Shown in pieces: positions 8,622 through 18,188 of a DNA stretch of 64,000 nucleotides. The notes beneath the pieces are model-generated. The model was not told the DNA's origin. It made no database searches and saw nothing but the letters and a program-made list of their open reading frames with translations. Each line of letters opens with the position of its first letter. Position 1 is the first letter of the stretch. The translations under genes were made by a program, and so were the position numbers. Source of the DNA: JBJHBP01 sp050485685 (GTDB lineage Bacteria; Pseudomonadota; Gammaproteobacteria; Steroidobacterales; Rariloculaceae); NCBI GenBank assembly GCA_050485685.1, contig JBJHBW010000013.1, positions 1 to 64,000 on the forward strand, written 5' to 3'.

Positions 8622-9791
8622 ATGGAACTTCGACTGCAGAACACCGACAGTCTGCATGGCATTGCACCCGGCGAATGGAACCGGCTTGCCGGCGGCAATC
8701 CGTTCCTGCGTCATGAATTCCTGATCGCGCTGGAGAACAGTGGCTGCGTCGGCCATGACACCGCCTGGCATGGCAATCACCTGTTGCTGCGCGATGGCAG
8801 CGGCGCGCTGCAGGGCGCGATGCCGCTGTACAGCAAGTACGATTCCATGGGCGAGTTCGTCTTCGACTGGGGATGGGCCGATGCCATGCACCGTGCCGGG
8901 CGCGAGTATTACCCCAAGCTCGTCAGTGCCGTTCCATTCACGCCGGTGACCGGCTCGCGAATTCTCGTGGCGCCGGAAGCCGACGACGCAGCGGTGCGCG
9001 CGCAACTGTTATCCGGCGCCCTGCAACTGGCTGACCGCACCGGTGCCTCTTCACTTCATGTGCTGTTTCCTCACGAAAGGGATCAGCATTGGCTGACCGG
9101 TCAGGGGCTGCTGGCACGCAAGGGTTGCCAGTTTCACTGGCACAATCAGGGCTACACCGACTTTGACGATTTTCTGTCACGATTCTCGTCGGCCAAACGC
9201 AAGAAAGTTCGCCGCGAGAAGCGTCGCGTCACCGAAGCCGGCGTCCGGTTCGACCATCTCAGCGGTGATCAACCGAACCGTGAAGACTGGGATGCAGTGC
9301 TGGACTTTCATGCCCGCACCTTCAAGCGGCGCGGCCGCCTGCCCTACCTTAACCGCGAGTTCTTCGCGGAAATTGCACGTACCATGCCCGAAAACCTTGT
9401 GATCATCATTGCGCGAGTGCATGACCAGCCTATTGCCGCTGCGATCTGCTTTCGTGGCGACGACACGCTTTACGGACGCTACTGGGGAAGTCTGGCTGAT
9501 TTTCACAGCCTGCATTTTGAAACCTGCTATCACCAGGGCATCGAGTACTGCATACGCGAAGGCCTCGCGCACTTTGAACCGGGCACGCAGGGCGAACACA
9601 AGGTCAGTCGCGGATTCACTCCGACCACCATCTGGTCGGCTCACTGGCTGCGCGACCAGGACTTTCGTGATGCGGTGTCGCGGTTTCTGCACCAGGAATC
9701 GCGCCACATCGACGCCTACATGGATGAAGTCGGAAACCACGTGCCCTACCGTCGCAACGAAACGGCAACGACCAGTGCAGGACCACAATGA
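8622..9791 (+). CDS. GNAT-like N-acyltransferase family protein (COG3146 type)
   Basis: A 389-residue protein resembling the COG3146 group, related to FemAB/GNAT acyltransferases and sometimes annotated as peptidoglycan-related. Visible motifs are NPFLRHEFLIALE near the N-terminus, DWGWADAMHRAGREYYPKL, the basic segment SSAKRKKVRREKRRV, and RYWGSLADFHSLHFETCYHQGIEYCI with EPGTQGEHKVSRGF towards the end. The substrate is not known. The ATG at 8622 is chosen over an upstream in-frame ATG (8598). Its stop overlaps the aat start (ATGA), so the two are probably one operon. It diverges from ftsK. Confidence 0.75.
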   Translation: MELRLQNTDSLHGIAPGEWNRLAGGNPFLRHEFLIALENSGCVGHDTAWHGNHLLLRDGSGALQGAMPLYSKYDSMGEFVFDWGWADAMHRAGREYYPKLVSAVPFTPVTGSRILVAPEADDAAVRAQLLSGALQLADRTGASSLHVLFPHERDQHWLTGQGLLARKGCQFHWHNQGYTDFDDFLSRFSSAKRKKVRREKRRVTEAGVRFDHLSGDQPNREDWDAVLDFHARTFKRRGRLPYLNREFFAEIARTMPENLVIIIARVHDQPIAAAICFRGDDTLYGRYWGSLADFHSLHFETCYHQGIEYCIREGLAHFEPGTQGEHKVSRGFTPTTIWSAHWLRDQDFRDAVSRFLHQESRHIDAYMDEVGNHVPYRRNETATTSAGPQ

Positions 9792-10552
9792 TCCGATGGC
9801 TGCGCACGGACGATCCGCCGGACGCGTTTCCGCCGGTTACCGCTGCACTCGCGGAACCTGACGGCCTGCTGGCCGCTGGAGGCGACCTGTCACCGGAACG
9901 ACTTCTGGCAGCCTACCGGCGCGGCATTTTCCCGTGGTACGAAGACGGTCAGCCCATCCTCTGGTGGAGTCCGGACCCGCGCTGTGTGCTCGTTCCGGAT
10001 GCACTGAAAGTGTCACGCAGTCTGAGCCGGAGACTGCGACGGGGCGATTACGAAATCACCTTCGACAGCGCATTCGATAAGGTGATTCGCGCGTGCGCCG
10101 AACCGCGACAAGGCAGCACCGGCACCTGGATCACCGACGCGATGATCGACGCCTACGTCCGTCTGCACACTCGGGGCTGGGCACATTCGGTGGAGGTCTG
10201 GCGGCAAGATCATCTGGTCGGCGGTCTGTATGGGGTCGCAATCGGCCGGGTGTTTTTCGGCGAATCGATGTTCTCTCGAGCCACGGATGCGTCCAAGGTC
10301 GCGCTCGTTTCCCTGGTGAGCGGTTTGCTGCCACTTGGATACAAGCTGCTGGATTGCCAGCTGCCGTCCGCCCATCTTGAGAGTCTGGGCGCCGCAGCCA
10401 TGCCAAGGCCGATGTTCATCGACCTGCTGCAGCAGTTCTGCGGTGACGCAGTTCGGCCGCCGCCCTGGCCTGACAACGAGAGATCAACGACTCAGACAGG
10501 GAAAGGTCCCGACCGCAACGACGGTCCCCGCCCGCTCGCCGACCCATCCTGA
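9788..10552 (+). CDS. aat: Leucyl/phenylalanyl-tRNA--protein transferase
   Basis: Transfers Leu or Phe from aminoacyl-tRNA to proteins with N-terminal Lys or Arg, creating primary degrons for ClpS-ClpAP. Hallmarks: GLLAAGGDLSPERLLAAYRRGIFPW, then PILWWSPDPRCVL, TWITDAMIDAYVRLH, and the C-terminal FFGESMFSR with KLLDCQLPSAHLESLG. The C-terminal 30 residues are a polar, probably disordered tail. The clpS and clpA genes lie a few hundred bases downstream on the other strand, so three parts of one degradation pathway are clustered. The bpt gene that often follows aat is absent here. Confidence 0.96.
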   Translation: MIRWLRTDDPPDAFPPVTAALAEPDGLLAAGGDLSPERLLAAYRRGIFPWYEDGQPILWWSPDPRCVLVPDALKVSRSLSRRLRRGDYEITFDSAFDKVIRACAEPRQGSTGTWITDAMIDAYVRLHTRGWAHSVEVWRQDHLVGGLYGVAIGRVFFGESMFSRATDASKVALVSLVSGLLPLGYKLLDCQLPSAHLESLGAAAMPRPMFIDLLQQFCGDAVRPPPWPDNERSTTQTGKGPDRNDGPRPLADPS

Positions 10553-10625
10553 CCCGCCGCCGTTTGCGGCCGGGGCGGGCCTATGCAACAATTCCGCGCC
10601 GCTTAGGGCCGGATCAAGTTACTGA

Positions 10626-10844
10626 ATGTCAAAAGAAGACGCGATACAGATGGAAGGCACGGTAGTGGAAACGCTGCCGAACACCACATTCCGCGTGAAG
10701 CTGGAGAACGGGCATATCGTCACTGCTCATATTTCCGGAAAGATGCGCAAGAACTACATTCGCATCCTGAAAGGCGACAACGTCACCGTGGAACTGACAC
10801 CTTACGACCTGAGCAAGGGCCGCATCGTCTATCGGTCGCGCTGA
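10626..10844 (+). CDS. infA: Translation initiation factor IF-1
   Basis: A 72-residue single-domain OB-fold protein that binds the 30S A site during initiation. The sequence is near-canonical (MSKEDAIQMEGTVVETLPN at the start, SGKMRKNYIRILKGD in the middle, DLSKGRIVYR at the end). It follows aat by 73 bases and faces clpA; the two stop codons are only about 14 bases apart with no obvious terminator between them. Confidence 0.98.
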   Translation: MSKEDAIQMEGTVVETLPNTTFRVKLENGHIVTAHISGKMRKNYIRILKGDNVTVELTPYDLSKGRIVYRSR

Positions 10845-10858
10845 TCAGCCGCGCCGAA

Positions 10859-13141
10859 TCAGTTCGGCAGATGCTCCAGTTCACGCACTGACGGCTCGGG
10901 GATCAGCACAAGTCCTTCCGAACCCGCCGGCGCCACGTCAACGCGCACATGACCGCCTTCCGTGAGTTTGCCGAACAGAAGCTCTTCGGCCAGCGGACGC
11001 TTGATGTGTTCCTGTATCACCCGTGCCATGGGCCGCGCGCCCATCAGGCGATCGTAACCCTTCGCAGCAATCCACTCGCGCGCCGCCGGTTCAAGCTCTA
11101 TCGTCACATGGTTCTTTTCCAGCTGCGCCTCAAGCTCCAGGATCAGCTTGTCGACGACGCGCGCAACGGACATCTCATCCAGCGGATCGAACTGGATGAT
11201 GGCATCGAGGCGATTGCGGAACTCAGGCGAGAACATGCGCCTGATCACCTCCATCGCGTCGGTGGAGTGGTCCTGTGATGTGAAGCCCACCGATGTGCGG
11301 CTCATTTCCTGCGCACCGGCATTGGTCGTCAGCACGATCGTCACGTTACGGAAATCAGCCTTGCGCCCGTTGTTGTCGGTCAGCGTGCCATGGTCCATGA
11401 CCTGCAGCAGCAGGTTGAACACTTCCGGGTGCGCCTTCTCGATCTCATCGAACAGCAGCACGCAATGCGGGTTCTTCGTGATCGCCTCGGTCAGCAATCC
11501 GCCCTGATCGAAGCCCACGTAGCCGGGAGGTGCGCCAATCAGCCGCGATACGGTGTGCCGCTCCATGTATTCGGACATATCGAACCGTACCAGTTCCACG
11601 CCCATGGTCAGCGCCAGCTGTCGTGTCACCTCGGTCTTGCCAACGCCGGTGGGCCCTGAGAACAGAAAGGCGCCCACGGGTCTGCGCTCGTCACCGAGGC
11701 CCGAGCGGGACATCTTGATCGATGCAGCCAGCGCTTCGATCGCACGATCCTGGCCGAAAATAACCAGCTTCAGGTCGCGCTCGAGATTCCTGAGCACGTC
11801 GCGATCGGACGCCGACACGGTTTTTGGCGGAATTCTCGCAATCTTCGCGACGATGGTTTCAACAAGCTCCACATCCACCACCTGCCGGCGCTCCGATTCC
11901 GGCTGCAGCCGGCAGCTCGCGCCGGCCTCATCGATCACGTCGATGGCCTTGTCCGGCAGGTGACGGTCATTGATGTAGCGACTGGAAAGTTCGGCCGCGG
12001 CGGTCAGCGCATCGTCGTCGTAGGTGACGCCGTGGTGCTCCTCGAAGCGACTCTTGAGGCCACGCAGGATCTGGATGGTTTCGTCCACCGTCGGTTCGGT
12101 CACATCGACCTTCTGGAAGCGGCGGGCAAGCGCGTGATCCTTCTCAAAGATGCCGCGAAACTCGGTATAGGTGGTGGAGCCAATGCAGCGCAACTCGCCG
12201 TTGGCCAGCACGGGCTTGATGAGATTGGAAGCATCCATTACGCCGCCCGACGCAGCACCGGCGCCAATGACCGTGTGAATCTCGTCTATGAACAGGATAG
12301 CGCCGGGCTGTTTCTTCAGTTCCGTCACCACACCCTTGAGACGCTTCTCGAAATCACCACGGTACTTGGTGCCGGCGATCAATGCGCCCATGTCCAGCGC
12401 ATAGATCGTGCTTTCACGCAGCACCTCGGGCACCCTGCCCTCCACGATCAGTCGCGCCAGTCCTTCAGCCAGCGCTGTCTTGCCTACACCGGCTTCGCCG
12501 ACGTACAGCGGATTGTTCTTGCGACGGCGGCACAGAATCTGCACCGTGCGTTCAATCTCGTGTTCCCGGCCGATCAGCGGATCGATACGGCCTTCCTGTG
12601 CGAGCGCATTGAGATTGGTCGTGAAGCGTTCCAGCGCCGAACCTTCCGCGCCGGCATGCTCACCTTCCAGCGCCGCACTCTCGTCGCCGTCCGGCTTCGC
12701 TCCCGGCGAGCGCATCACGCCATGCGAAATGTAGTTGACGATATCCAGTCGCGCGATGTCCTGCAGACCCAGCAGATATACCGCCTGCGACTGCTTCTCA
12801 CTGAATATGGCCACCAGCACATTCAGCGGTGTGACTTCCTTCTTGCCGCTGGATTGCACATGGAAAACCGCGCGCTGCAACACACGCTGGAAACCCAGTG
12901 TGTGTTGCACATCCGCCTCAGCCTCATCATCGCGCACCCGGGGCGTGGAATCGTCAATGAATTCCTTCAACTCCCGGCGCAGCCTGCCGATTTCAGCCCC
13001 GCACGCCTTCAACGCCTCTATCACCTGAGGGGTATCGAGCAGGGCCAGCAGCAGATGCTCGACCGTAATGAATTCGTGACGCTCTTCGCGGGCCCGCTGG
13101 AACGCCTCGTTCAGACAGTATTCAAGCTCGCTTGACAACAT
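10859..13141 (-). CDS. clpA: ATP-dependent Clp protease ATP-binding subunit ClpA
   Basis: AAA+ unfoldase of the ClpAP protease. Two Clp N-repeats come first (FQRAREERHEFITVEHLLLALL). D1 has Walker A GEAGVGKTALAEGLARL and Walker B ILFIDEIHTVIGAG. D2 has GPTGVGKTEVTRQLAL and HCVLLFDEIEKAH. There is no ClpB-type middle coiled coil, which separates it from the disaggregase. A VGF tripeptide (TSVGFTSQDHSTDAME) sits where the ClpP-docking loop is expected. Length 760 is normal. Its ATG shares one base with the clpS stop (TGATG), so the pair is translationally coupled. Confidence 0.97.
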   Translation of the reverse strand: MLSSELEYCLNEAFQRAREERHEFITVEHLLLALLDTPQVIEALKACGAEIGRLRRELKEFIDDSTPRVRDDEAEADVQHTLGFQRVLQRAVFHVQSSGKKEVTPLNVLVAIFSEKQSQAVYLLGLQDIARLDIVNYISHGVMRSPGAKPDGDESAALEGEHAGAEGSALERFTTNLNALAQEGRIDPLIGREHEIERTVQILCRRRKNNPLYVGEAGVGKTALAEGLARLIVEGRVPEVLRESTIYALDMGALIAGTKYRGDFEKRLKGVVTELKKQPGAILFIDEIHTVIGAGAASGGVMDASNLIKPVLANGELRCIGSTTYTEFRGIFEKDHALARRFQKVDVTEPTVDETIQILRGLKSRFEEHHGVTYDDDALTAAAELSSRYINDRHLPDKAIDVIDEAGASCRLQPESERRQVVDVELVETIVAKIARIPPKTVSASDRDVLRNLERDLKLVIFGQDRAIEALAASIKMSRSGLGDERRPVGAFLFSGPTGVGKTEVTRQLALTMGVELVRFDMSEYMERHTVSRLIGAPPGYVGFDQGGLLTEAITKNPHCVLLFDEIEKAHPEVFNLLLQVMDHGTLTDNNGRKADFRNVTIVLTTNAGAQEMSRTSVGFTSQDHSTDAMEVIRRMFSPEFRNRLDAIIQFDPLDEMSVARVVDKLILELEAQLEKNHVTIELEPAAREWIAAKGYDRLMGARPMARVIQEHIKRPLAEELLFGKLTEGGHVRVDVAPAGSEGLVLIPEPSVRELEHLPN

Positions 13142-13470
13142 CAGGCTTCTTCCATCGTACAGAGCAGCGGGTGCTGGTGCTGCTGGGCGAGACCGGTCAC
13201 CTGGGCCACCTTGGTCTCGGCTATTTCGTAAGTGTACACGCCGCAGATTCCCTTACCCTTGGTGTGCACCTCGAGCATGATTCGGGTCGCGGTATTGCGA
13301 TCCTTGCCAAACACCTTCTGCAGAACCTGCACGACAAACTCCATTGGCGTGTAATCGTCGTTGAGCAGCACCACGCGATATAAAGGCGGCTTCTTCAGGC
13401 GCGGGCGAGCTTCTTCGATCGCCAGCCCATGATTGCCATCCCTGTCTGGTTTGAAACGATCGTCGGACAT
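13141..13470 (-). CDS. clpS: ATP-dependent Clp protease adaptor ClpS
   Basis: Adaptor that binds N-terminal Leu, Phe, Tyr or Trp and hands the substrate to ClpA. The core shows YRVVLLNDDYTPMEFVVQVLQKVFG, with the DD-TPM elements of the N-degron pocket, followed by ATRIMLEVHTKGKGICGVYTYEIAETK. The N-terminal 30 residues are polar and flexible, as needed for engaging ClpA. It is first in a clpS-clpA operon, and Aat, which makes ClpS ligands, is encoded just beyond clpA. Confidence 0.97.
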   Translation of the reverse strand: MSDDRFKPDRDGNHGLAIEEARPRLKKPPLYRVVLLNDDYTPMEFVVQVLQKVFGKDRNTATRIMLEVHTKGKGICGVYTYEIAETKVAQVTGLAQQHQHPLLCTMEEA

Positions 13471-13756
13471 AGTCGATGCTCATTCTATAGACGTTCGGGG
13501 GCGAATTCACAGGCTCCGGAACCCGCCCGGCGCCGCCGGCCGGCGGGCGCCCGGAACTCCCCGCGAGGCGAGGCGTCGAAGCCTGCGCAAGCGGCCGCCT
13601 GATCTGCGGCAGGCGACTTGGTAGACGGCCGGCCTGCGGCTATCATGGCGGCCTGAGGAATGGCCGATGCAAAGCGGCCAGTTGAAGCGGCGCGGACACA
13701 CTCCCGCACCAGCCCCCTTCGATTCGGGCCGGGGGCGGCGGGACCCGAGAGGCTGA

Positions 13757-14701
13757 ATGGATGCGATAAAACGGCTTGCGCGGATGCCGAGCGGTTCGCC
13801 CGAACAATGGATGGCGAGCGCCAGCCGCCATGTGCCGCCTGTGGTAACGGCAATTCTCGTCATCGTGATCGCATACCAGGCCGCATCGCTTACCTGGACG
13901 CTGCTGCCAGGTGACGCGGCGGATCAACGCCAGCCTGTCGTCGCAGCGCCGACCGGAGCCGATACACGAACCACCTCCACGGCATCGGCAGACCTGTCCG
14001 CGCTTAGCGGCGCCCACCTTTTCGGGCGCGCTGAAGCACAACCTGACCAGCCGCCGCCTGCCGCCGTCATTGATGCCCCCGATACAACGCTGAACCTGCG
14101 CCTGACCGGAGTGATCGCATTTCCGGACGGCGAGCCCGGATATGCCATTATTGCCGCCGGCCGAAATGAAGAACGCTACTACGTCACCGGCCAGTCTATA
14201 GAAGGTGCGAACGCAACCCTGCACAGCGTGCTGGAAGACCGCGTCATTCTGAACCGCGGCGGCGCGCTGGAAACCCTGCGCCTGCCCCGCGAACCCAGTG
14301 GCACCGCGCCGCCCCAGGCTGCGGCCAGGCCGGCTGTCAGCGCACCGGTCACGGCAACGACCGCCAGCGGCGGCTCTCTGCGTGAAGTGGTCAGTGCGAA
14401 TGCTGAACGGATCACCCAGATCATGCGCCTGGCGCCTCACCTTGAAGGTGGCCAGATGGTCGGCTTCCGGGTCAATCCCGGTCCGAACCGGGAGGCGTTT
14501 GCACACCTCGGCCTGCAACCCGGGGACGTCGTCACAGACATCAACGGCATGACACTGGATAATCCGGACCGGGCGGCACAGCTTTATGACTCGCTCGCCG
14601 AAACGACAATGGCCAATGTCACCATCATGCGCGACGGCGCACCTCAGGTCATCGTCATCGACACCAGTGAACTCGAAAACATCGCGGAAGGGCTGCAATG
14701 A
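13757..14701 (+). CDS. gspC: Type II secretion system protein GspC
   Basis: Inner-membrane protein that connects the cytoplasmic-membrane platform to the GspD secretin. It has a short cytoplasmic N-terminus, one membrane helix at about residues 30-48, a linker, a homology region (LRLTGVIAFPDGEPGYAIIAAGRNEERYYVTGQ, then HSVLEDRVILNRGGALETLRL), a Pro/Ala-rich spacer, and a C-terminal PDZ-like domain (about residues 215-300, with MVGFRVNPGPNREAFAHLGLQPGDVVTDINGM). Its stop overlaps the gspD start (ATGA). It is first of four consecutive gsp genes. Confidence 0.92.
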   Translation: MDAIKRLARMPSGSPEQWMASASRHVPPVVTAILVIVIAYQAASLTWTLLPGDAADQRQPVVAAPTGADTRTTSTASADLSALSGAHLFGRAEAQPDQPPPAAVIDAPDTTLNLRLTGVIAFPDGEPGYAIIAAGRNEERYYVTGQSIEGANATLHSVLEDRVILNRGGALETLRLPREPSGTAPPQAAARPAVSAPVTATTASGGSLREVVSANAERITQIMRLAPHLEGGQMVGFRVNPGPNREAFAHLGLQPGDVVTDINGMTLDNPDRAAQLYDSLAETTMANVTIMRDGAPQVIVIDTSELENIAEGLQ

Positions 14702-16689
14702 ACCGCGCCCGCCGCCTCCTTCCTGACCAGGGAGCTCCCGTGAAAGTCATCGCGACAACGCGCAATCGTCTCGCCGGCACCATCGTCGCCCTCGCCGTGA
14801 CCCTGCTGGTCACGGCCACGACGGAACAGGTACTGGCGCAGCAGGTCACCCCGAACTACCGGGATACCGACATACGCCAGGTCATTGAGGCCGTGGGTGC
14901 GGTGACAGGCAGGAATTTCATTGTCGATTCACGTATCCGCGGCACCGTGAATCTGAGCTCCAATACGCCCATGTCGCCGGAGGAGTTCTACCAGGCGTTT
15001 CTTGCCACCCTCAGCGTCAACGGTCTGGTCGCACTCGATGCCGACGGTGTCACCCGCATCATCCCGGAAGCCAATGCACGCATGCTGCACGGCACGGAAC
15101 CGGGCGTGCTTCTCGAGGATCTTGTCACGCGCGTCGTCAGGCTGGACCACATTGGCGCGGCACAGATGGTGCCACTGCTGCGCCCGATGATTCCGCAGTA
15201 CGGGCACCTCGCAGCCCATCCGACTTCCAACACGCTGATCATCGTCGATCGTGCCGGCAACATCGATCGGCTGATGCGGGTGCTGCGTGACGTGGACCGT
15301 GCCGACGTCGACGACTTCGATTTCATTCCGCTGGAGAACGCGTCCGCCGCCGATATCGTGCGCATGATCGGACCGATGAGCCAGGCTTCGCAGGCCGCCG
15401 GCGGCCCTCCGCAGGTGCAGGTTGTCGCCGACGACAGAACCAACAGCATCGTGCTCAGCGGCCCGCGGGCCGGGCGCATGCAGTACAGAAGCATGATCGC
15501 GTACCTGGACTCGCCCGTGGACAGGGCCGGCGAATCCAGAGTGCGCTACCTGTTCTATGCAGATGCCGAGGAACTCGCCGAGAAACTGCAGGCACAGTTC
15601 GGCAGCAACGACGAGGAAGGCCCGGTCACGATCTGGTCCGACCGCTCCACCAATGCGCTGATCTACCGCGCGCCGCCGCCGGTGCAGGCCGACATGAACG
15701 CGATCATCGACCTGCTGGACATACGCCGGGCCCAGGTCGTGGTCGACGCGATCATGGTGGAACTGACGGAGCAGAAGGCGGCGGAGCTGGGCATGACCTG
15801 GGCCATACTCGGCGCCGGCGACAATGCTCCGCTTGGACTGACCAATTTCGGCATCAATCCGGGCGGCCTGCTGCAGCTCGGTGCCGCTGCCGCCAGTGGT
15901 GTGCCCTCCCCCGGGGCGATACCGCAGGGCGTCACGGCCGGTGTAGGCCGGGTACGCGACAGCGCGACCAGCTGGGCGGCACTGGTCAGTGCCTTGCAGG
16001 GTGACTCGACGACCAACATCGTATTCAACCAGTCGCTGACCATGCTGGATAACGAGACGGCCGAAGCCACCAACGGTCAGGAAGTGCCATTCGTGACCGG
16101 GCAGTACGCCTCCGGCCAGACCGGCACGCCGGGCATCGTCAATCCGTTCACGACCATAGACCGCCAGCCCGTGGGCATCACGCTGCGCGTCACGCCACAG
16201 ATCAACGAGGGCGACGGCGTGAAAATGGTCATTGAACTGGAATCATCCAGCATCAGCCAGACGGCCACTTCGGCCGTGGACCTGATCAAGAACACACGCA
16301 ACGTCGTCACGTCGGTATTCGTCGAGGATGGCGACATCCTCGCGCTCGGCGGTCTTGTCGACGAGAAACTGCTGCAGGGCGAACAGAGGGTGCCTGGTCT
16401 GGGACGCATCCCCGGCCTTGGCTGGATGTTCCGCGCCCGTAATGCCGAACGTGTGAACACGAACATCATGGTGTTCATCCGGCCGACAATTCTTCGCGAC
16501 CGCCAGCAGGCCATCATTCAGACCGGCGCACGTTACAACTACGCACGCGACCTGCAGATCCAGCAGGCGGAAAGAGGCTCCGGTCTGCTGCGTGACGAAA
16601 CCATTCCGATGCTGCCCGAGTTCGCTCCGGTTCCGGACGCCACCGTGGAGCTGTTCGAGTCGGAAGAAACCCAGGTTCAACAAGACTGA
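14698..16689 (+). CDS. gspD: Type II secretion system secretin GspD
   Basis: Outer-membrane channel of the type II secretion system. After a signal peptide come the N0 domain (YRDTDIRQVIEAVGAVTGRNFIVD) and N1-N3 domains with repeated SAxDIV-type helices, then the secretin core with NGQEVPFVTGQ and VGITLRVTPQINEGDGVKMVIELE. Two starts are plausible: the ATG at 14698, with GGAAGGG five bases upstream and coupled to gspC, and a GTG at 14740 behind AGGGAG that would give a more ordinary signal peptide. No separate pilotin gene is seen nearby. Length 663 is normal. Confidence 0.95.
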   Translation: MNRARRLLPDQGAPVKVIATTRNRLAGTIVALAVTLLVTATTEQVLAQQVTPNYRDTDIRQVIEAVGAVTGRNFIVDSRIRGTVNLSSNTPMSPEEFYQAFLATLSVNGLVALDADGVTRIIPEANARMLHGTEPGVLLEDLVTRVVRLDHIGAAQMVPLLRPMIPQYGHLAAHPTSNTLIIVDRAGNIDRLMRVLRDVDRADVDDFDFIPLENASAADIVRMIGPMSQASQAAGGPPQVQVVADDRTNSIVLSGPRAGRMQYRSMIAYLDSPVDRAGESRVRYLFYADAEELAEKLQAQFGSNDEEGPVTIWSDRSTNALIYRAPPPVQADMNAIIDLLDIRRAQVVVDAIMVELTEQKAAELGMTWAILGAGDNAPLGLTNFGINPGGLLQLGAAAASGVPSPGAIPQGVTAGVGRVRDSATSWAALVSALQGDSTTNIVFNQSLTMLDNETAEATNGQEVPFVTGQYASGQTGTPGIVNPFTTIDRQPVGITLRVTPQINEGDGVKMVIELESSSISQTATSAVDLIKNTRNVVTSVFVEDGDILALGGLVDEKLLQGEQRVPGLGRIPGLGWMFRARNAERVNTNIMVFIRPTILRDRQQAIIQTGARYNYARDLQIQQAERGSGLLRDETIPMLPEFAPVPDATVELFESEETQVQQD

Positions 16690-16697
16690 GCGGCGGC

Positions 16698-18188
16698 GTG
16701 GCAGCCAATCCGGAACAGGGCAATGACGCCGTCGCAGCTGTGCCGCGACTGCCGTTTGCGTTCGCCAAGCGCCACGGCGTATTGATCCACGGCATCGAAG
16801 ACGGGCGTGCCCTGGCCATCTTCCGCAGGGGCGCGTCACCGTTCAGCCTTGCCGAGGTGCGTCGCTTTGCCGGGATACCGGTGAATTTCACGGCCGTGGA
16901 CGCCGCCATGTTCGACGCGCGTCTGCAGGCTGCCTACGAAAGCGGCGCCGCGATGACCATGGTGGAGGGTCTGGACGACGACACCGACCTTTTCGCCGTC
17001 GCCCAACAGCTGCCCGAACCGTCCGATCTGCTCGACAGCGACGACGAAGCACCGATCATCCGCCTGATCAATGCGCTGCTCACGCAGGCTGTGAAGGACA
17101 ATGCCTCGGATATCCACATAGAGCCTTACGAGAATCGCCTGACCGTGCGTTTTCGCATAGACGGCGTGCTGCGCGAGGTGCTGCAGTCGCGACGAGCTGT
17201 GGCGCCGCTGCTGGTTTCGCGCATCAAGGTCATGTCCAAACTGGACATCGCCGAGAAGCGCCTGCCTCAGGATGGCCGCATCTCGCTGCGCATCGCAGGC
17301 CGCGCGGTGGACGTGCGTGTATCGACGATTCCGTCCGGCTATGGCGAGCGCGTGGTGCTGCGCCTGCTGGACAAGCAGGCCGGCCGCCTGACGCTGGAAA
17401 ACCTCGGCATGTCCGCGTCCGACCAGGCGACCATGGACGAACTGATCCATCGCCCGCACGGCATCCTGCTGGTCACCGGCCCGACCGGCTCCGGCAAGAC
17501 CACGACGCTGTATGCGGCGCTGGAGCGGATCAACGACGCCAGCCGTAACATCCTCACCGTCGAGGATCCGGTCGAGTATCACATCGACGGCATAGGCCAG
17601 ACCCAGGTCAACACCAAGGTGGAGATGACATTCGCGCGCGGCCTGCGCGCCATCCTGCGCCAGGACCCGGACGTCGTCATGGTCGGCGAGATCCGTGACC
17701 TTGAGACGGCCGAGATCGCCGTACAGGCGAGTCTGACCGGGCATCTGGTGCTGTCCACGCTGCATACCAACACCGCGGTCGGCGCCGTCACGCGCCTGCG
17801 CGACATGGGCGTGGAACCGTTTCTGCTCTCCTCCAGCCTGATCGGCGTGCTCGCGCAGCGTCTGGTACGCATGCTCAATCCCGAAACGCGCGTGCCCTAC
17901 GAGGCGACCGAGTACGAATGCCGCCTGATGGGGCTGGATCCGGCCTCACCCCCGACGCTGTATCACGCCTCCGAGGATGAATACGGATACCGCGGCCGTA
18001 CCGGCATCTACGAACTGGTCAGCGTCGACAACACGATGCGCACGATGATTCACGACGGTTCCGGCGAGCACGACCTGGAGCGCTACGCCCGCAGCCACGG
18101 TCCCAGTATTCGCGAAGACGGCATACGCAAGGTCCTGGAAGGCGTCACCACGCTGGAAGAAGTGCTCAGGGTAACGCGGAGCGACTGA
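16698..18188 (+). CDS. gspE: Type II secretion system ATPase GspE
   Basis: Cytoplasmic hexameric ATPase that drives pseudopilus assembly. It starts with GTG at 16698. The N1E-type region is followed by the NTPase: VTGPTGSGKTTTLYAALERI (Walker A), the Asp box EDPVEY, ILRQDPDVVMVGEIRD (Walker B), and the His box with LVLSTLHTNTAVGAVTRL. Unusually, the tetracysteine metal-binding motif that most GspE proteins carry before GYRGRTGIYEL is missing: the stretch from LNPETRVPYE to YHASEDEYGYRG has a single Cys. Its stop shares a base with the gspF start. Confidence 0.94.
   Translation: MAANPEQGNDAVAAVPRLPFAFAKRHGVLIHGIEDGRALAIFRRGASPFSLAEVRRFAGIPVNFTAVDAAMFDARLQAAYESGAAMTMVEGLDDDTDLFAVAQQLPEPSDLLDSDDEAPIIRLINALLTQAVKDNASDIHIEPYENRLTVRFRIDGVLREVLQSRRAVAPLLVSRIKVMSKLDIAEKRLPQDGRISLRIAGRAVDVRVSTIPSGYGERVVLRLLDKQAGRLTLENLGMSASDQATMDELIHRPHGILLVTGPTGSGKTTTLYAALERINDASRNILTVEDPVEYHIDGIGQTQVNTKVEMTFARGLRAILRQDPDVVMVGEIRDLETAEIAVQASLTGHLVLSTLHTNTAVGAVTRLRDMGVEPFLLSSSLIGVLAQRLVRMLNPETRVPYEATEYECRLMGLDPASPPTLYHASEDEYGYRGRTGIYELVSVDNTMRTMIHDGSGEHDLERYARSHGPSIREDGIRKVLEGVTTLEEVLRVTRSD

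Noticed and set aside
10845..10858. A terminator between infA and clpA
   Set aside because: Only 14 bases lie between the stops, and no hairpin with a T run is visible in or beside them.
11960..13135. A 391-codon plus-strand frame antisense to clpA
   Set aside because: clpA is unambiguous on the other strand and coupled to clpS; the shadow has no ribosome site or family signal.
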